From the NCBI RefSeq assembly GCF_030406605.1, contig NZ_CP129104.1, positions 1,610,662 to 1,674,661 of the forward strand: a DNA stretch of 64,000 nt. The letters run 5' to 3'. Shown piece after piece: positions 32,758 through 42,220 of this stretch; position 1 is the stretch's first letter, and every line of letters starts with the position of its first letter. The stretch is from Curtobacterium sp. 458. GTDB taxonomy: Bacteria; Actinomycetota; Actinomycetes; Actinomycetales; Microbacteriaceae. The position numbers and the translations under genes are program-made. The notes under the pieces are model-generated. The model was not told the origin of the DNA. It did no database searches and saw only the letters and a program-made list of their open reading frames with translations.

Positions 32758-33648
32758 GTGGACGACGTCGAGACCCGCGAGCTCCGGTACTTCCTGGCCG
32801 TGGCGGAGGAGCGACACTTCGGACGAGCAGCGCTCCGACTCGGGATGGCGCAGCCGCCGTTGTCGCGTGCGATCCGGCAGCTCGAGGCGCGGATCGGCGT
32901 GCAGCTCTTCGACCGCGATCGACGTGGCGTGCGCCTGACCCCGGCGGGTGAGGTGCTCCTCCGTGACGCTCCTGCCGCCCTCGACAGCGTGCGCGCGGCC
33001 GTCCGGCGGGCACGCCGCGCGGGTGCTCCGGAGCGGCGGCTCGTGCTCGCGACGAAGGCCGGATCGTCGCACGCGTTCCTGCAGTCCCTGCTCGACACAC
33101 ACCAGGCCGCCGTCGACGCCGGTGTCCCAGACGCCGTCCCGATCGACGTCGAGCTGTGCGAGATCGGCGAGCAGGCGGGGCTCCTGCTCGACGGTACGGC
33201 GGACGTCGCGGTGATGCACCGTCCGTTCGACGACTTCACCGGCATCGAGTCCGTCGACCTGCACTCCGAGCCGCAGGTCGCGATCGTGCCGTCGTCGCAC
33301 CCGCTCGCCGCACGCCGCTCGCTGACGATGGCGGAGGTGTCGTCCGTACCCGATCTCCCGATCGCCCGGTGGCCCCTCGCCGACTGGAGCTACCCGCCGG
33401 GTCCGGGCCCGGAGGTGCACTCGCAGTCGCAGCTCGCCCAGCTCGTCGCCCTCGGCCGCACGCTCCTCGTCATCCCCCGGTCGAGCCGTGCGTGGCAGTG
33501 GCCGGAGCACTCCGCGGTGCCCGTGCTCGATGCGCCGATCGCCACGACCGTGCTCGGCTGGCCCGAGGGGCGGCGCACACCGGAGGTCGACCAGCTCGTC
33601 GCGACGGCGCTCCGGATCGAGGACGACTCCGAGGCCGCGACCGCCTGA
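32758..33648 (+). CDS. LysR family transcriptional regulator
   Basis: A 296-residue LTTR. The N-terminal winged helix ELRYFLAVAEERHFGRAALRLGMAQPPLSRAIRQLEARIGVQLFDR (about 7-52) is textbook, followed by a periplasmic-binding-protein-like effector domain (VAIVPSSHPLAARRSLTMAEV). Leaderless-type GTG start. Expected to regulate the divergent SDR gene. Effector unknown. Confidence 0.9.
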   Translation: MDDVETRELRYFLAVAEERHFGRAALRLGMAQPPLSRAIRQLEARIGVQLFDRDRRGVRLTPAGEVLLRDAPAALDSVRAAVRRARRAGAPERRLVLATKAGSSHAFLQSLLDTHQAAVDAGVPDAVPIDVELCEIGEQAGLLLDGTADVAVMHRPFDDFTGIESVDLHSEPQVAIVPSSHPLAARRSLTMAEVSSVPDLPIARWPLADWSYPPGPGPEVHSQSQLAQLVALGRTLLVIPRSSRAWQWPEHSAVPVLDAPIATTVLGWPEGRRTPEVDQLVATALRIEDDSEAATA

Positions 33649-33672
33649 GCCGGCGCGTACAGCGGGCGCAGA

Positions 33673-35013
33673 TCAGGCCCAGAGCCGCTCGACCGGCACG
33701 GCGTGCCCGAGGACCCGCTCGGCCGCACGGTGCCCCGAGCACAGCGCTGCCGACACCGTCGCCGGGTCGTCCGTCCACGTGGCCTCGCCAGCCAGGTGCA
33801 GCACGCCGTCGATCGGCTCCGCGAGGTCGTCGTGGTCGGCAGTGGTCGACCCCGGCAGCATGTGCGCGTAGGACCCGAGCGCCCACGGGTCGTCCTGCCA
33901 CGCGGTCACGAGCACCGAGGTCGGCGCGGCCACCCGGTCGCCGTACAGCCGTCGCAGCTGGTCGAGCACCGACGCGGCGACCCGCTCGGCGGACCACCCG
34001 CGGATCGCCCGCCCCGCCGGCCCCGCCGCGAACGTCAGCAGCGTCGGCTCGCCGTCGATCCGGGTGAGGTCGTACCAGGAGTGCCACCACGATCCCTCGG
34101 GACCGAGCTGGCGGACCGCGTACACGTCCTCGTCCCAGAACCGCTCCGGGAACCGCAGCACCACCTTCTCGAAGGCGTTCATCCGTAGGTGGCCGAGGGC
34201 CTCCCGGTGTCGATCAGGAAGCGGCGGGTCGAACGTGATCGTGCCCGCTTGCAGCACACCGACGGGCACGGTCACGACCGCGCTGCCCGCGGCGAACGGC
34301 GTGGAGCGTGCGCCGTCGTCGACCGTGACGACGACCCCTCCGAGACCGCGCGACACCGCGGTGACGGTGTGCCCGAGCCGAACGTCGAGCCCCTCGGCGA
34401 GGTGCGCCGGCAGCTCGTCGTACCCGTGCGGGAACACGACCTCGTCACCCTCGATGGTGTCGTCGTCGAGGCCGTGCGCCGCCAGCTCGTCCGCGCCCAC
34501 CCCGTACTGCTCCTCGCTGCGGTGCTCGAGGTGTTCGCGGACCCGCTCGGCGCGTTCGGCGTCCCACCCCTGCGCGGCCACCGCCCGTTCGACGACCATG
34601 CGGTACGAGTCCGCCGGGGCCGACACCGCGATGACGTCCACGAGGGTCCGGTCGACGGCGTGCACGTCGTCGGCGAACCGTACGGCCTCGGCGTCGGACA
34701 CACGGCGGCCGTCCGGCGCGTGGTACGCGATCGGACGGCCGTCCACCTGGTAGCCGCCGACGGTGAACTCCACGGTCGGCAGCCCGAACGCCCGCACCGC
34801 GTCCGCGACCGCGCTGCCGTCGATCCCGTGGATCCACGACGCCCCGCGGTCGGTGACCTGCCCGCCGGTCCGCTCGGTGTGCACCCGCCCGCCGACACGG
34901 TCGCGCGCCTCGAGCACCACGACCCGGCGCCCGGCGTCCTGCAGCAGCCGTGCCGCGGTGAGCCCGGCCACCCCCGCACCCACCACGACGACGTCCCACG
35001 AGGCGGTTCCCAC
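33673..35013 (-). CDS. Flavin monoamine oxidase family protein
   Basis: A 446-residue FAD enzyme: dinucleotide motif [17 protein letters not shown] (8-24), [15 protein letters not shown], the substrate region ASWIHG and the C-terminal [11 protein letters not shown]. Family members oxidise polyamines, aromatic amines or L-amino acids to imines with release of H2O2. GTG at 35013 has GAGGAG upstream. It is divergent from an APC permease, which suggests uptake plus oxidation of an amine, by inference. Confidence 0.87.
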   Translation of the reverse strand: MGTASWDVVVVGAGVAGLTAARLLQDAGRRVVVLEARDRVGGRVHTERTGGQVTDRGASWIHGIDGSAVADAVRAFGLPTVEFTVGGYQVDGRPIAYHAPDGRRVSDAEAVRFADDVHAVDRTLVDVIAVSAPADSYRMVVERAVAAQGWDAERAERVREHLEHRSEEQYGVGADELAAHGLDDDTIEGDEVVFPHGYDELPAHLAEGLDVRLGHTVTAVSRGLGGVVVTVDDGARSTPFAAGSAVVTVPVGVLQAGTITFDPPLPDRHREALGHLRMNAFEKVVLRFPERFWDEDVYAVRQLGPEGSWWHSWYDLTRIDGEPTLLTFAAGPAGRAIRGWSAERVAASVLDQLRRLYGDRVAAPTSVLVTAWQDDPWALGSYAHMLPGSTTADHDDLAEPIDGVLHLAGEATWTDDPATVSAALCSGHRAAERVLGHAVPVERLWA

Positions 35014-35161
35014 GCTGGTGCTCCTCTCGGCGGCGGATCACGATCATCACAGGGTAGTGCGGATCCCGTCGCGAGGCGCTAGTTTCAGTGCTCGGATGCA
35101 CGGTGCAGTGGATCCTCGGCGACGGATTTCGTCGCGTGACACATCCGAGAGGTGGCTGGTC

Positions 35162-36910
35162 ATGCGGGACGGCGGAGTGGTGACTGCGGCCACCGACACG
35201 ACGGCGGTCGACAAGGGCCTCCGGACGGGCGCGCTCGGCCTGTTCGGCAGCGTCGTCATGGGCATCTCGTCCACGGCGCCGGCGTACAGCCTGGCTGCGA
35301 GCCTCGGCCTGGTGGTCGCGAGCGGCGGGGCGCTGCTCGCGGGCGTCAAGGCGCCGGCGATCATGCTGCTCGCGTTCATCCCGATGTGGATGATCGCCGT
35401 GGCCTACCAGGAGCTCAACAAGGAGGACCCGGACTGCGGCACGACCTTCACGTGGGCGACCCGGGCGTTCGGGGCGGTCACGGGGTGGCTCGGCGGCTGG
35501 GGCATCATCGCCGCGGACATCATCGTGATGGCGAACCTCGCGCAGATCGCCGGCTCGTACGGGTACACCTTCGTCGGGGTGATGACGAACGACCAGGCGA
35601 TCAGCGCGCTGGGGAGCAGCACCCTCTGGTCGACGGTGGCCGGCGTGCTCTGGATCGCCGTGATGACCTTCATCTGCTACGTCGGCGTCGAGGTCTCGGC
35701 TCGCCTGCAGTACGTGCTGCTCGGCGTCGAGGTGCTGGTCCTCGTGATGTTCGCGTCGGTCGCCCTGGTCCGGGTCGGCACCGGCCACGGCGTCGACGGA
35801 TCGATCACCCCGTCGCTCAGCTGGCTCTGGCCGAGCGGCATGGACTTCGGGTCCGTGATCGCGCCCGCCATGCTCACCGCGATCTTCATCTACTGGGGCT
35901 GGGACACCGCGGTGTCGCTCAACGAGGAGACGAAGGACCCTGAGAAGACCCCCGGTCGCGCCGCGGTCATCAGCACCGTGCTGCTGCTCGTGATCTACGC
36001 GCTGGTGTCCATCGCCGCGATCGCGTTCGCCGGGGTCGGCACGAAGGGCATCGGCCTCGGGTCGCAGACCAACGCGGACGACGTGTTCTCGGCCATCGGC
36101 CCCACGCTCTTCGGCGACTCGTTCATCGGGCACGCCGCGATGGCACTGCTCGCGTTCTCGATCCTGACCTCTGCGTCGGCGTCCACCCAGACGACGATCC
36201 TGCCCACCGCCCGCACCGCGCTCTCGATGGCCGCGTACAAGGCACTGCCGACCCAGTTCGCCCGGATCCACAAGCGGTTCCTGACCCCGACGTGGTCGAC
36301 GGTCGGCATGGGCCTCGCGTCCATCGGGTTCTACGTGCTCTTCACCGTCATCTCGACGAACCTGCTCACCGCCCTCATCGGGTCGGTCGGCCTGATGATC
36401 GCGTTCTACTACGGCCTCACCGGGTTCGCGTGCGTGTGGGTGTACCGGCGGACCCTGTTCTCGAGCGTCCGGAACGCCGTCATGCGCGGCCTGGTTCCCC
36501 TCGCCGGCGGGATCGTCCTCGCCGTGACGTTCGTCTACGGCCTCGTGCAGTTCGCTCAGCCCGACTGGCTGCAGGACGACGCCGGCCACGACGTCACCAT
36601 CCTCGGGATCGGAGCGGTCGCGGTGGTCGGGATCGGCGCGATCCTGATCGGCGTCGTGCTCATGGTGGTGTGGTGGCTGCGGTCGCCCGACTTCTTCGCG
36701 GGCCGGACGCTCACGGCCCGGACCCCCGTGCTCGTGCTCGACACCCCCGAGGGCCTCCCGACGATGGGTCTGCCGGACTCCGGCCGCGAGCCGACGGTCA
36801 TCGCGCCGGACATGTCGAACCTGCCGACCGGCAGCATCGCCGTGGACGAGGAGACGGGCAAGCGCTTCCAGCGGACGCGCTCACGTCGCGACGACCGTCG
36901 CGACGGCTGA
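35162..36910 (+). CDS. APC family amino acid/amine permease
   Basis: A 582-residue membrane transporter with about twelve to thirteen hydrophobic segments. The APC start GLFGSVVMGISSTAPAYSLAASLG and YWGWDTAVSLNEETKDPEKTPGRAA are family hallmarks. The last 60 residues form a soluble tail (TGSIAVDEETGKRFQRTRSRRD). Start at ATG 35162 preceded by GAGAGG; GTG 35177 is possible. It sits divergently beside the amine oxidase. Confidence 0.87.
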   Translation: MRDGGVVTAATDTTAVDKGLRTGALGLFGSVVMGISSTAPAYSLAASLGLVVASGGALLAGVKAPAIMLLAFIPMWMIAVAYQELNKEDPDCGTTFTWATRAFGAVTGWLGGWGIIAADIIVMANLAQIAGSYGYTFVGVMTNDQAISALGSSTLWSTVAGVLWIAVMTFICYVGVEVSARLQYVLLGVEVLVLVMFASVALVRVGTGHGVDGSITPSLSWLWPSGMDFGSVIAPAMLTAIFIYWGWDTAVSLNEETKDPEKTPGRAAVISTVLLLVIYALVSIAAIAFAGVGTKGIGLGSQTNADDVFSAIGPTLFGDSFIGHAAMALLAFSILTSASASTQTTILPTARTALSMAAYKALPTQFARIHKRFLTPTWSTVGMGLASIGFYVLFTVISTNLLTALIGSVGLMIAFYYGLTGFACVWVYRRTLFSSVRNAVMRGLVPLAGGIVLAVTFVYGLVQFAQPDWLQDDAGHDVTILGIGAVAVVGIGAILIGVVLMVVWWLRSPDFFAGRTLTARTPVLVLDTPEGLPTMGLPDSGREPTVIAPDMSNLPTGSIAVDEETGKRFQRTRSRRDDRRDG

Positions 36911-36960
36911 GGTCCGAGCACTGCACGTCCGCCCCGCGGCCGACGTGACCGCCTGACGCA

Positions 36961-36996
36961 CTGGAGGCCCGGTACCAGCTGGTACCGGGCCTCCAG
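36961..36996. terminator. Gene-end inverted repeat, perfect 36-bp palindrome
   Basis: CTGGAGGCCCGGTACCAG is followed at once by its exact reverse complement CTGGTACCGGGCCTCCAG, with no loop. Between convergent genes. GGAGGC/GCCTCC family member. Confidence 0.8.
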
Positions 36997-37065
36997 GCCG
37001 TCGTGTGGCCACCCCTGATCCCCGGCGACCGCAGGTGGGCCGGTCGCCCGGCCCACCCGACGACG

Positions 37066-37527
37066 TCAGCGCGCGGTGCGCGCGCCGATGCGCGGGACGA
37101 CGAGGCCGAGGACGACCATCGCGACCGCGAGGATGAGGTGCAGCACGTTGTCCGCGCTGTTCAGCGGCACGAAGTTCGCGCCGGTCGCCATGCCTGCCGT
37201 GAACAGGCCGTAGATGAAGACGACGAAGTAGACGATGCCGCCGATCACGAGGTAGTTCCGCGAGCCGACGTGGGAGCGGGCGGCGACGACGCCGACGACG
37301 CCGAAGAGCAGGTGCACGATGTTGTGCAGGACGGAGACCTGGAAGACGCCGACGAGCAGGGCCATCGAGCCGTGGCCGGCCATCGACATCGAGCCCATGT
37401 CCATCGTGAGGCCCGGGATGAAGCCGGCGATGCCGACGAGCAGGAACACGACGCCGAACAGCAGCGCGACCTTCTGGGTCAGCGTGGCTGCGAAGCCGGT
37501 GCGGGCGGGGGAGGTGTGTGCGGTCAT
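37066..37527 (-). CDS. DUF4383 membrane protein
   Basis: A 153-residue protein with four membrane segments (for example VALLFGVVFLLVGIAGFIPGL and LHLILAVAMVVLGLVV) and the DUF4383 motif HNIVHLLFGVVGVVAA. GAAGGA precedes the ATG. Function not established for the family. Confidence 0.83.
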   Translation of the reverse strand: MTAHTSPARTGFAATLTQKVALLFGVVFLLVGIAGFIPGLTMDMGSMSMAGHGSMALLVGVFQVSVLHNIVHLLFGVVGVVAARSHVGSRNYLVIGGIVYFVVFIYGLFTAGMATGANFVPLNSADNVLHLILAVAMVVLGLVVPRIGARTAR

Positions 37528-37850
37528 GGTGCGGTCCTTCCGAACGGTGGGTTCGAACTCGATGGGCCCGAGGCGGAGATCGCCACGGAACTGTCCCAGT
37601 CGCACAGGTTCTTCGGAGCGGACCATCCGGTGGTTTGGAGGGGCTCGTGCGAACTCCTGCCGTGCCGGCTGCTGCTCCGTCGTGCTCCAGGTGTGCTGTG
37701 CCGGTCCAGCCTGCACGTTGCCTGTGGACCCGGTTCGGGTCACTGCGCTCGGCGGACTGGCCCCCCTCCTTCTGGGGGTGCGTGGCTCGGACCAGATCTC
37801 CGTCGTGCGGGGGACGCGCGTGGCCTGAGCGTCCCCCTAGCGTTGGCTGC
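37528..37850 (+). promoter_or_regulatory. Divergent gap with inverted repeat before an ABC transporter operon
   Basis: The 323-bp gap contains no convincing gene. GGGGGACGC (37809-37817) and GCGTCCCCC (37829-37837) are a perfect 9-bp inverted repeat 11 nt apart, ending at a TAGCGT -10 box (37838-37843). Seven nt later comes the GTG of the ABC gene (37851), so the promoter is leaderless-type with a likely operator over it. A C6-loop-G5 hairpin lies near 37765-37780. Confidence 0.55.
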
Positions 37851-38771
37851 GTGATCGAAGTCGAGCACCTCACCAAGCACTACGGCCAGAAGATCGCCGT
37901 GAACGACGTCTCGTTCGTCGTCCGACCCGGGAGCGTCACCGGCTTCCTCGGGCCGAACGGCGCGGGCAAGTCCACGACGATGCGCATGATCATGGGCCTC
38001 GACCGCCCCACCTCGGGGAGGGCGATCGTCAACGGCGCGCCCTACCGCAGCTTCTCCGACCCGCTCCGGCAGGTCGGGGCGCTGCTCGAGGCGAAGGCGG
38101 TCCACTCCGGGCGGAGCGCCTACAACCACCTGCTCGCACTCGCGGCGACGCACGGCATCCCGAAGGCCCGGGTGCACGAGGTCATCGACATGACCGGCCT
38201 CGACGCGGTCGCGAAGAAGCGCGTCGGTGGGTTCTCGCTCGGCATGGGGCAGCGCCTCGGCATCGCGGCGGCACTGCTCGGTGACCCGAAGACCCTGATC
38301 CTCGACGAGCCGGTCAACGGCCTCGACCCCGACGGCGTCCTCTGGGTCCGCCAGCTCGCCCGCCGCATGGCCGCCGACGGCCGCACCGTGTTCCTCTCCA
38401 GCCACCTCATGAGCGAGATGGCGCAGACGGCCGACCGTGTCGTCGTGCTCGGTCGCGGCCGGGTGCTCGCCGACGCCCCGATCGCCGAGTTCGTCGCGGG
38501 AGGTGGCAACGGAGGCGGCAACCGCGTGCTCGTCCGGACGCCCGCGCCCGACCAGCTCTTCGGCGCGATCGGCTCCGCCGCGTCCGCCATCACCCCGCGC
38601 GAGGACGGCGCCTTCGTGGTCGTCGGCCCCGACGCGCAGCGCATCGGCGACGTCGCCGCACAGGTCGGCGCACCGATCCACGAGCTCACCCCGATGGGCG
38701 CCAGCCTCGAGGAGGCCTACATGGCACTCACCCGCGACGACGTCGAGTACCGATCGGAGGGCGTCCGATGA
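37851..38771 (+). CDS. ABC transporter ATP-binding protein
   Basis: A 306-residue NBD of the CcmA/BcrA group. Walker A GPNGAGKST (about 33-41), signature FSLGMGQRL, Walker B TLILDEPVNGLDP and H-loop SSHLMSEM are all intact. The C-terminal third is a regulatory extension. A Gly/Asn-rich loop (AGGGNGGGN) interrupts it near 220. It overlaps the permease gene (ATGA). Probably exports a small molecule, perhaps an antimicrobial, by comparison with bacitracin-type exporters. Confidence 0.9.
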   Translation: MIEVEHLTKHYGQKIAVNDVSFVVRPGSVTGFLGPNGAGKSTTMRMIMGLDRPTSGRAIVNGAPYRSFSDPLRQVGALLEAKAVHSGRSAYNHLLALAATHGIPKARVHEVIDMTGLDAVAKKRVGGFSLGMGQRLGIAAALLGDPKTLILDEPVNGLDPDGVLWVRQLARRMAADGRTVFLSSHLMSEMAQTADRVVVLGRGRVLADAPIAEFVAGGGNGGGNRVLVRTPAPDQLFGAIGSAASAITPREDGAFVVVGPDAQRIGDVAAQVGAPIHELTPMGASLEEAYMALTRDDVEYRSEGVR

Positions 38772-39598
38772 GCGCCGTCACCATGCCCCGCTCCACGAGC
38801 CTCTCCTTCCCGCGCCTCGTCCGGAGCGAGTGGATCAAGCTGCGCAGCATCCGGTCGACGGTCTGGTGCTACGCCATCGTCGTCGTCCTGACCCTCGCGA
38901 TGGCCTCCCTGCTCGGCGCCGTCGACACCGGCGTCCAGCGTGGTGCACCGACCGCCGTGGCGAACGAGCTCATCGTGCAGGTCAGCGCCGCCAGTGTGTC
39001 GCTGACCGCGCTCGTCGTCGGGGTCCTCGGCGTGCTCATCATCACGGGGGAGTACGGCACCGGGCAGATCCGGTCCACCTTCACCGCGGACCCCGGGCGC
39101 ACCGGCGTCGTGCTCGCGAAGGCGTTCGTCCTCGCGCTGACGACCTTCGTGGTCAGCGCCGTCGCCACCTGGATCGGCGTCGCGATCACCACCGCGCTGC
39201 AGGCCGATCGGGACATCCGCCCCGACCTCGCGGACCCGGCGGTGTTCATGCCGATCCTCGGCTCGTCGGTGTACGTGACGCTCGTCGCGCTCCTGGCGTT
39301 CGGCATCGGACTCCTCGTGCGGTCGAGCGCGGGCGGCATCGCCATCACGCTCGGCATCCTGCTCGTCCTGCCGACGATCGTGCAGATCATCGGCGGGCTG
39401 ACCAACCAGCAGTGGATCATGGACGCCTCGCAGTTCCTGCCGTCCTCCGCCGGGGCGCAGCTGTACACGTTCGACTCGGGTGCGCAGCAGGGCGACGGCC
39501 TGCACCTCGGCGGTTGGGGTGGTTTCGGGGTCCTCGCGGGCGAGGTGGTCGTGATCGGCGCGATCGCGCTCGCCGCGGCGCGGTCGCGCGACGTCTGA
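38768..39598 (+). CDS. ABC-2 type transporter permease
   Basis: A 276-residue membrane protein with six hydrophobic segments (SEWIKLRSIRSTVWCYAIVVVLTL start) that pairs with the ABC ATPase upstream; ATGA overlap. The N-terminal EWIKLRS motif is common in the ABC2_membrane permeases of actinobacterial resistance-type exporters. Confidence 0.87.
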   Translation: MSAVTMPRSTSLSFPRLVRSEWIKLRSIRSTVWCYAIVVVLTLAMASLLGAVDTGVQRGAPTAVANELIVQVSAASVSLTALVVGVLGVLIITGEYGTGQIRSTFTADPGRTGVVLAKAFVLALTTFVVSAVATWIGVAITTALQADRDIRPDLADPAVFMPILGSSVYVTLVALLAFGIGLLVRSSAGGIAITLGILLVLPTIVQIIGGLTNQQWIMDASQFLPSSAGAQLYTFDSGAQQGDGLHLGGWGGFGVLAGEVVVIGAIALAAARSRDV

Positions 39599-39615
39599 CG
39601 ACGTCGACGGACCGA

Positions 39616-39667
39616 CGGGAGGCCCGGATCACGCGAGCAGGTCAGCTCACGTGGTCCGGGCCTCCCG
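39616..39667. terminator. Gene-end inverted repeat (GGAGGC family)
   Basis: Arms of 23 bp starting CGGGAGGCCCGGATCACG and ending CGTGGTCCGGGCCTCCCG with two mismatches, 6-nt loop; between convergent genes. The inner sequence is near-identical to the copies at 44580, 57669 and 59641. Confidence 0.75.
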
Positions 39668-39692
39668 CCGTCTCCCCGTCGCGGGACGGGCG

Positions 39693-40022
39693 TCAGCGGC
39701 GGCCGAGCAGGGCCGCGACGGCGTCGCGGAGGCGTGACGGGCGTCGGACCGTCAGCGGTACCGCGCGGGTGTGGTTCGGGAACGCGAGGTCGTGGAGCAT
39801 GTTCCGCTTCGAGCCGTCCCAGTTCGCGAAGAGGTACGCGCCGCCGAACGAGGTGAGACTCCGGACGGGCGTGCGCTTCCAGTTCCGGGCGACGTAGTAG
39901 CCGGAGTGACCGGCGCTGATGTTGCGGATCACGGTGTCGACGTCGATGACGCTCGTGGTCGTGACGACGGCGGTGATGCCCGTGCGGTCGCGGGCGACGT
40001 ACTCGATGCGGTGTTCGGACAC
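39693..40022 (-). CDS. Small DUF3892-like protein
   Basis: A 109-residue soluble protein. Repeated short strands around ITAVVTTTSVIDVDTVIRNISAGHSGYYVARN look DUF3892-like, but this is from memory of the pattern. C-terminus is Arg-rich (RLRDAVAALLGRR). GTG start at 40022; weak ribosome-binding site. Confidence 0.6.
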   Translation of the reverse strand: MSEHRIEYVARDRTGITAVVTTTSVIDVDTVIRNISAGHSGYYVARNWKRTPVRSLTSFGGAYLFANWDGSKRNMLHDLAFPNHTRAVPLTVRRPSRLRDAVAALLGRR

Positions 40023-40178
40023 GGGAAGCTCTTCGTGCTGGAGGGATCAGGGTGGGGACGCGGAACCGCCGTTGCTTCCGGGAGTCAAGGATACGTCCGA
40101 CCCCGTCGGTGCGTCACGACCTGTGGATCATCTGTGCGGTTCCGCGCCGGGCGGACGATCCCGGGGAGCCCGAGCGGG

Positions 40179-40255
40179 GCGCGAGTCTCGCGATGCGGCG
40201 CGCGAGTCTCGCGGTGAGCGACACTCCTCGCGCTCATGGCCGCGAGGAGTGTCGC
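40179..40255. repeat. Composite hairpin element, second copy type
   Basis: Two direct copies of GCGCGAGTCTCGCG (40179-40192, 40200-40213) precede a perfect 15-bp stem GCGACACTCCTCGCG (40218-40232) / CGCGAGGAGTGTCGC (40241-40255). No gene is visible in 40023-40303. Same CGAGTCTCG palindrome as around 31840, but the stem sequence differs. Confidence 0.7.
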
Positions 40256-40303
40256 CGAGGCTGGTGGCAGGACGGGCAGGACGTGCAGCACCCCGCCGGA
40301 CCG

Positions 40304-40912
40304 TCAGCGGGCGCGCTCGCGTCGGAGCGAGCGCAGCACGCGCATCAGGACGTCGAGCTTCACCTGCCCGGCCGTGTACGGGCGGCCGAGCGCCGTCCGG
40401 GGGAGGAACACGAGGACCCCGTCGTCCGTCCGCGTGATGCGGAGCGCGACGTCGACCCGTTGCCCGCGTCGCTCCTCGGTCACGAGGTCGATGTGGTCGA
40501 CGTCGTCCCACGCCAGGTCGGCCACGGGCTCGGAGCTGTCCGGCGTCCAGCCGTGCAACCCGCTGCCGTCCACCGTCCAGATCGTCGGCGCGGGGTCACC
40601 GACCGGCTCGACGGGGAGGTGGAAGCGCACCGGCCCGTGTGCTCGGATGCGGGCGAGCGTGCGGCGGTCCGACCGACCGCGCGAGCGCGACCCGACGGCG
40701 ATCCAGACACCCCACACCAGCAGCACGAGCGGGAGCAGGAGGAACGACAGGCGGCGGTGTCCGCTCGTGAACCAGTCGAGGTGCGGGACCTCGAGCGCGA
40801 GCGACCCGCCTCCGACCACGACGAGCAGGACCACTGCGACGATGAGCCCCCAGCGTGGAGGCGCCACCCCGTCCCGCAGCCGCTGCACCCACCGGTCGGC
40901 CTCGTACTCCAC
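40304..40912 (-). CDS. Two-TM membrane protein, unknown
   Basis: A 202-residue protein: short basic N-terminus, two membrane helices (WGLIVAVVLLVVVGGGSLAL and RLSFLLLPLVLLVWGVWIAV) and a C-terminal PH-like soluble domain with many short strands. GTG start at 40912 follows CAAGAT by 6 nt, a possible leaderless layout. No family assigned. Confidence 0.65.
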   Translation of the reverse strand: MEYEADRWVQRLRDGVAPPRWGLIVAVVLLVVVGGGSLALEVPHLDWFTSGHRRLSFLLLPLVLLVWGVWIAVGSRSRGRSDRRTLARIRAHGPVRFHLPVEPVGDPAPTIWTVDGSGLHGWTPDSSEPVADLAWDDVDHIDLVTEERRGQRVDVALRITRTDDGVLVFLPRTALGRPYTAGQVKLDVLMRVLRSLRRERAR

Positions 40913-41063
40913 CCGGCCATCTTGCCCACGTGTGCTGCGTGCGGTCCACGACCCGTGCCTCCAGGTCGCGTCGCCGGTGCGATGCCGGGGCCGCGCCCCG
41001 TCGTCGCGGTGTCGCCGGGCCCCGCCGCTGGCGACCGCGGTCCGAGACGACCATGCTGGGACG

Positions 41064-42113
41064 GTGCCAGCGCCCCTCGCCACCCTCCGTCCCGCCCTGC
41101 CCGGCATCGTCGTCGCCCTCGCTGTCGGCATCGTCGCGACCGTCGTCGGCACCCTGGTGCCCGTCGTCGGCGGTCCGGTCCCGGCGGTCGTGCTCGGCGT
41201 CCTCGTCGGCTGGCTCGTCCGCCGTCGCACGGAGGGGGAGCTCGGGAACCTGGCCCCCGGCGTGAAGTTCGCGTCGAGCCGGGTGCTGCAGGCGGCCGTG
41301 GTGCTGCTCGGTGCACAGCTCTCGATCGGAGCGGTCCTCCGGATCGGCGCCGAGACGCTGCCGGTGATGCTCACCACGCTCGTCGTCTGCCTGGTCGGTG
41401 CCTGGCTCCTCGGCCGAGCGCTCCGGGTGTCGTCGACGCTCCGGACGCTGATCGGCGTGGGCACCGGCATCTGTGGCGCCTCCGCGATCGCGGCCGTCAC
41501 GCCCGTCATCGGCGCCGTCGGAGCGGACGTCGCGTACGCGATGTCGACGATCTTCCTCTGCAACATCGCCGCGGTGTTCCTCTTCCCCCTGCTCGGACAC
41601 GCGCTCGGCCTGTCGCAGCACGCCTTCGGCGTCTTCGCCGGCACGGCGGTCAACGACACCTCGTCGGTGGTCGCGACGGCGACGGTCTACGGTCGCCAGG
41701 CGACCGACACCGCCGTCGTCGTCAAGCTCGTGCGCACGCTGATGATCATCCCGATCGTGATCGGGCTGGCCGGACTGGAGGCGCGGCGCACCGCCCGCAC
41801 ACAGGCTGCGGTCGGTGACGCCGCCGGTCGCGCCGGGGGCGTCCGCGTGTTCCGGTTGGTCCCGTGGTTCCTGATCGGGTTCCTCGTGGTCGTGCTGCTC
41901 CGGACCGTCGGGGTGCTGCCGGCGGCCGCTGCCCCCGGTTTCGCGTCCGTGGCGACGTTCCTCATCACCGTGGCGCTCGCCGCGATCGGGGTGTCGACGG
42001 ACTTCGGTGCGCTCCGGCGGGCGGGGTTCCGGCCGATGGTGCTCGGCATCGTGCTGTGGGCGCTCGTGGCGGGGACGAGCCTCGGGGTGCAGGCGGCGTT
42101 CGGAATGCTCTGA
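41064..42113 (+). CDS. YeiH/putative sulfate exporter family transporter
   Basis: A 349-residue membrane protein with ten or eleven hydrophobic segments of the PF03601 family (VGWLVRRR..., GVGTGICGASAIAAVTPVIGA and FAGTAVNDTSSVVAT are signature stretches). Relatives are named putative sulfate exporters without firm proof. GTG at 41064 with CATGCT 6 nt upstream (possible leaderless start). Confidence 0.85.
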   Translation: MPAPLATLRPALPGIVVALAVGIVATVVGTLVPVVGGPVPAVVLGVLVGWLVRRRTEGELGNLAPGVKFASSRVLQAAVVLLGAQLSIGAVLRIGAETLPVMLTTLVVCLVGAWLLGRALRVSSTLRTLIGVGTGICGASAIAAVTPVIGAVGADVAYAMSTIFLCNIAAVFLFPLLGHALGLSQHAFGVFAGTAVNDTSSVVATATVYGRQATDTAVVVKLVRTLMIIPIVIGLAGLEARRTARTQAAVGDAAGRAGGVRVFRLVPWFLIGFLVVVLLRTVGVLPAAAAPGFASVATFLITVALAAIGVSTDFGALRRAGFRPMVLGIVLWALVAGTSLGVQAAFGML

Positions 42114-42220
42114 CCGGGCACCCCGGTCACGCACGCCCTTGTGTGACCGCTGGACGCGCGAGGGCGGCCACCCAGCAAGATGGACCGGACCACGCGAGCG
42201 CGTCGGTCGGAGAGGACACC

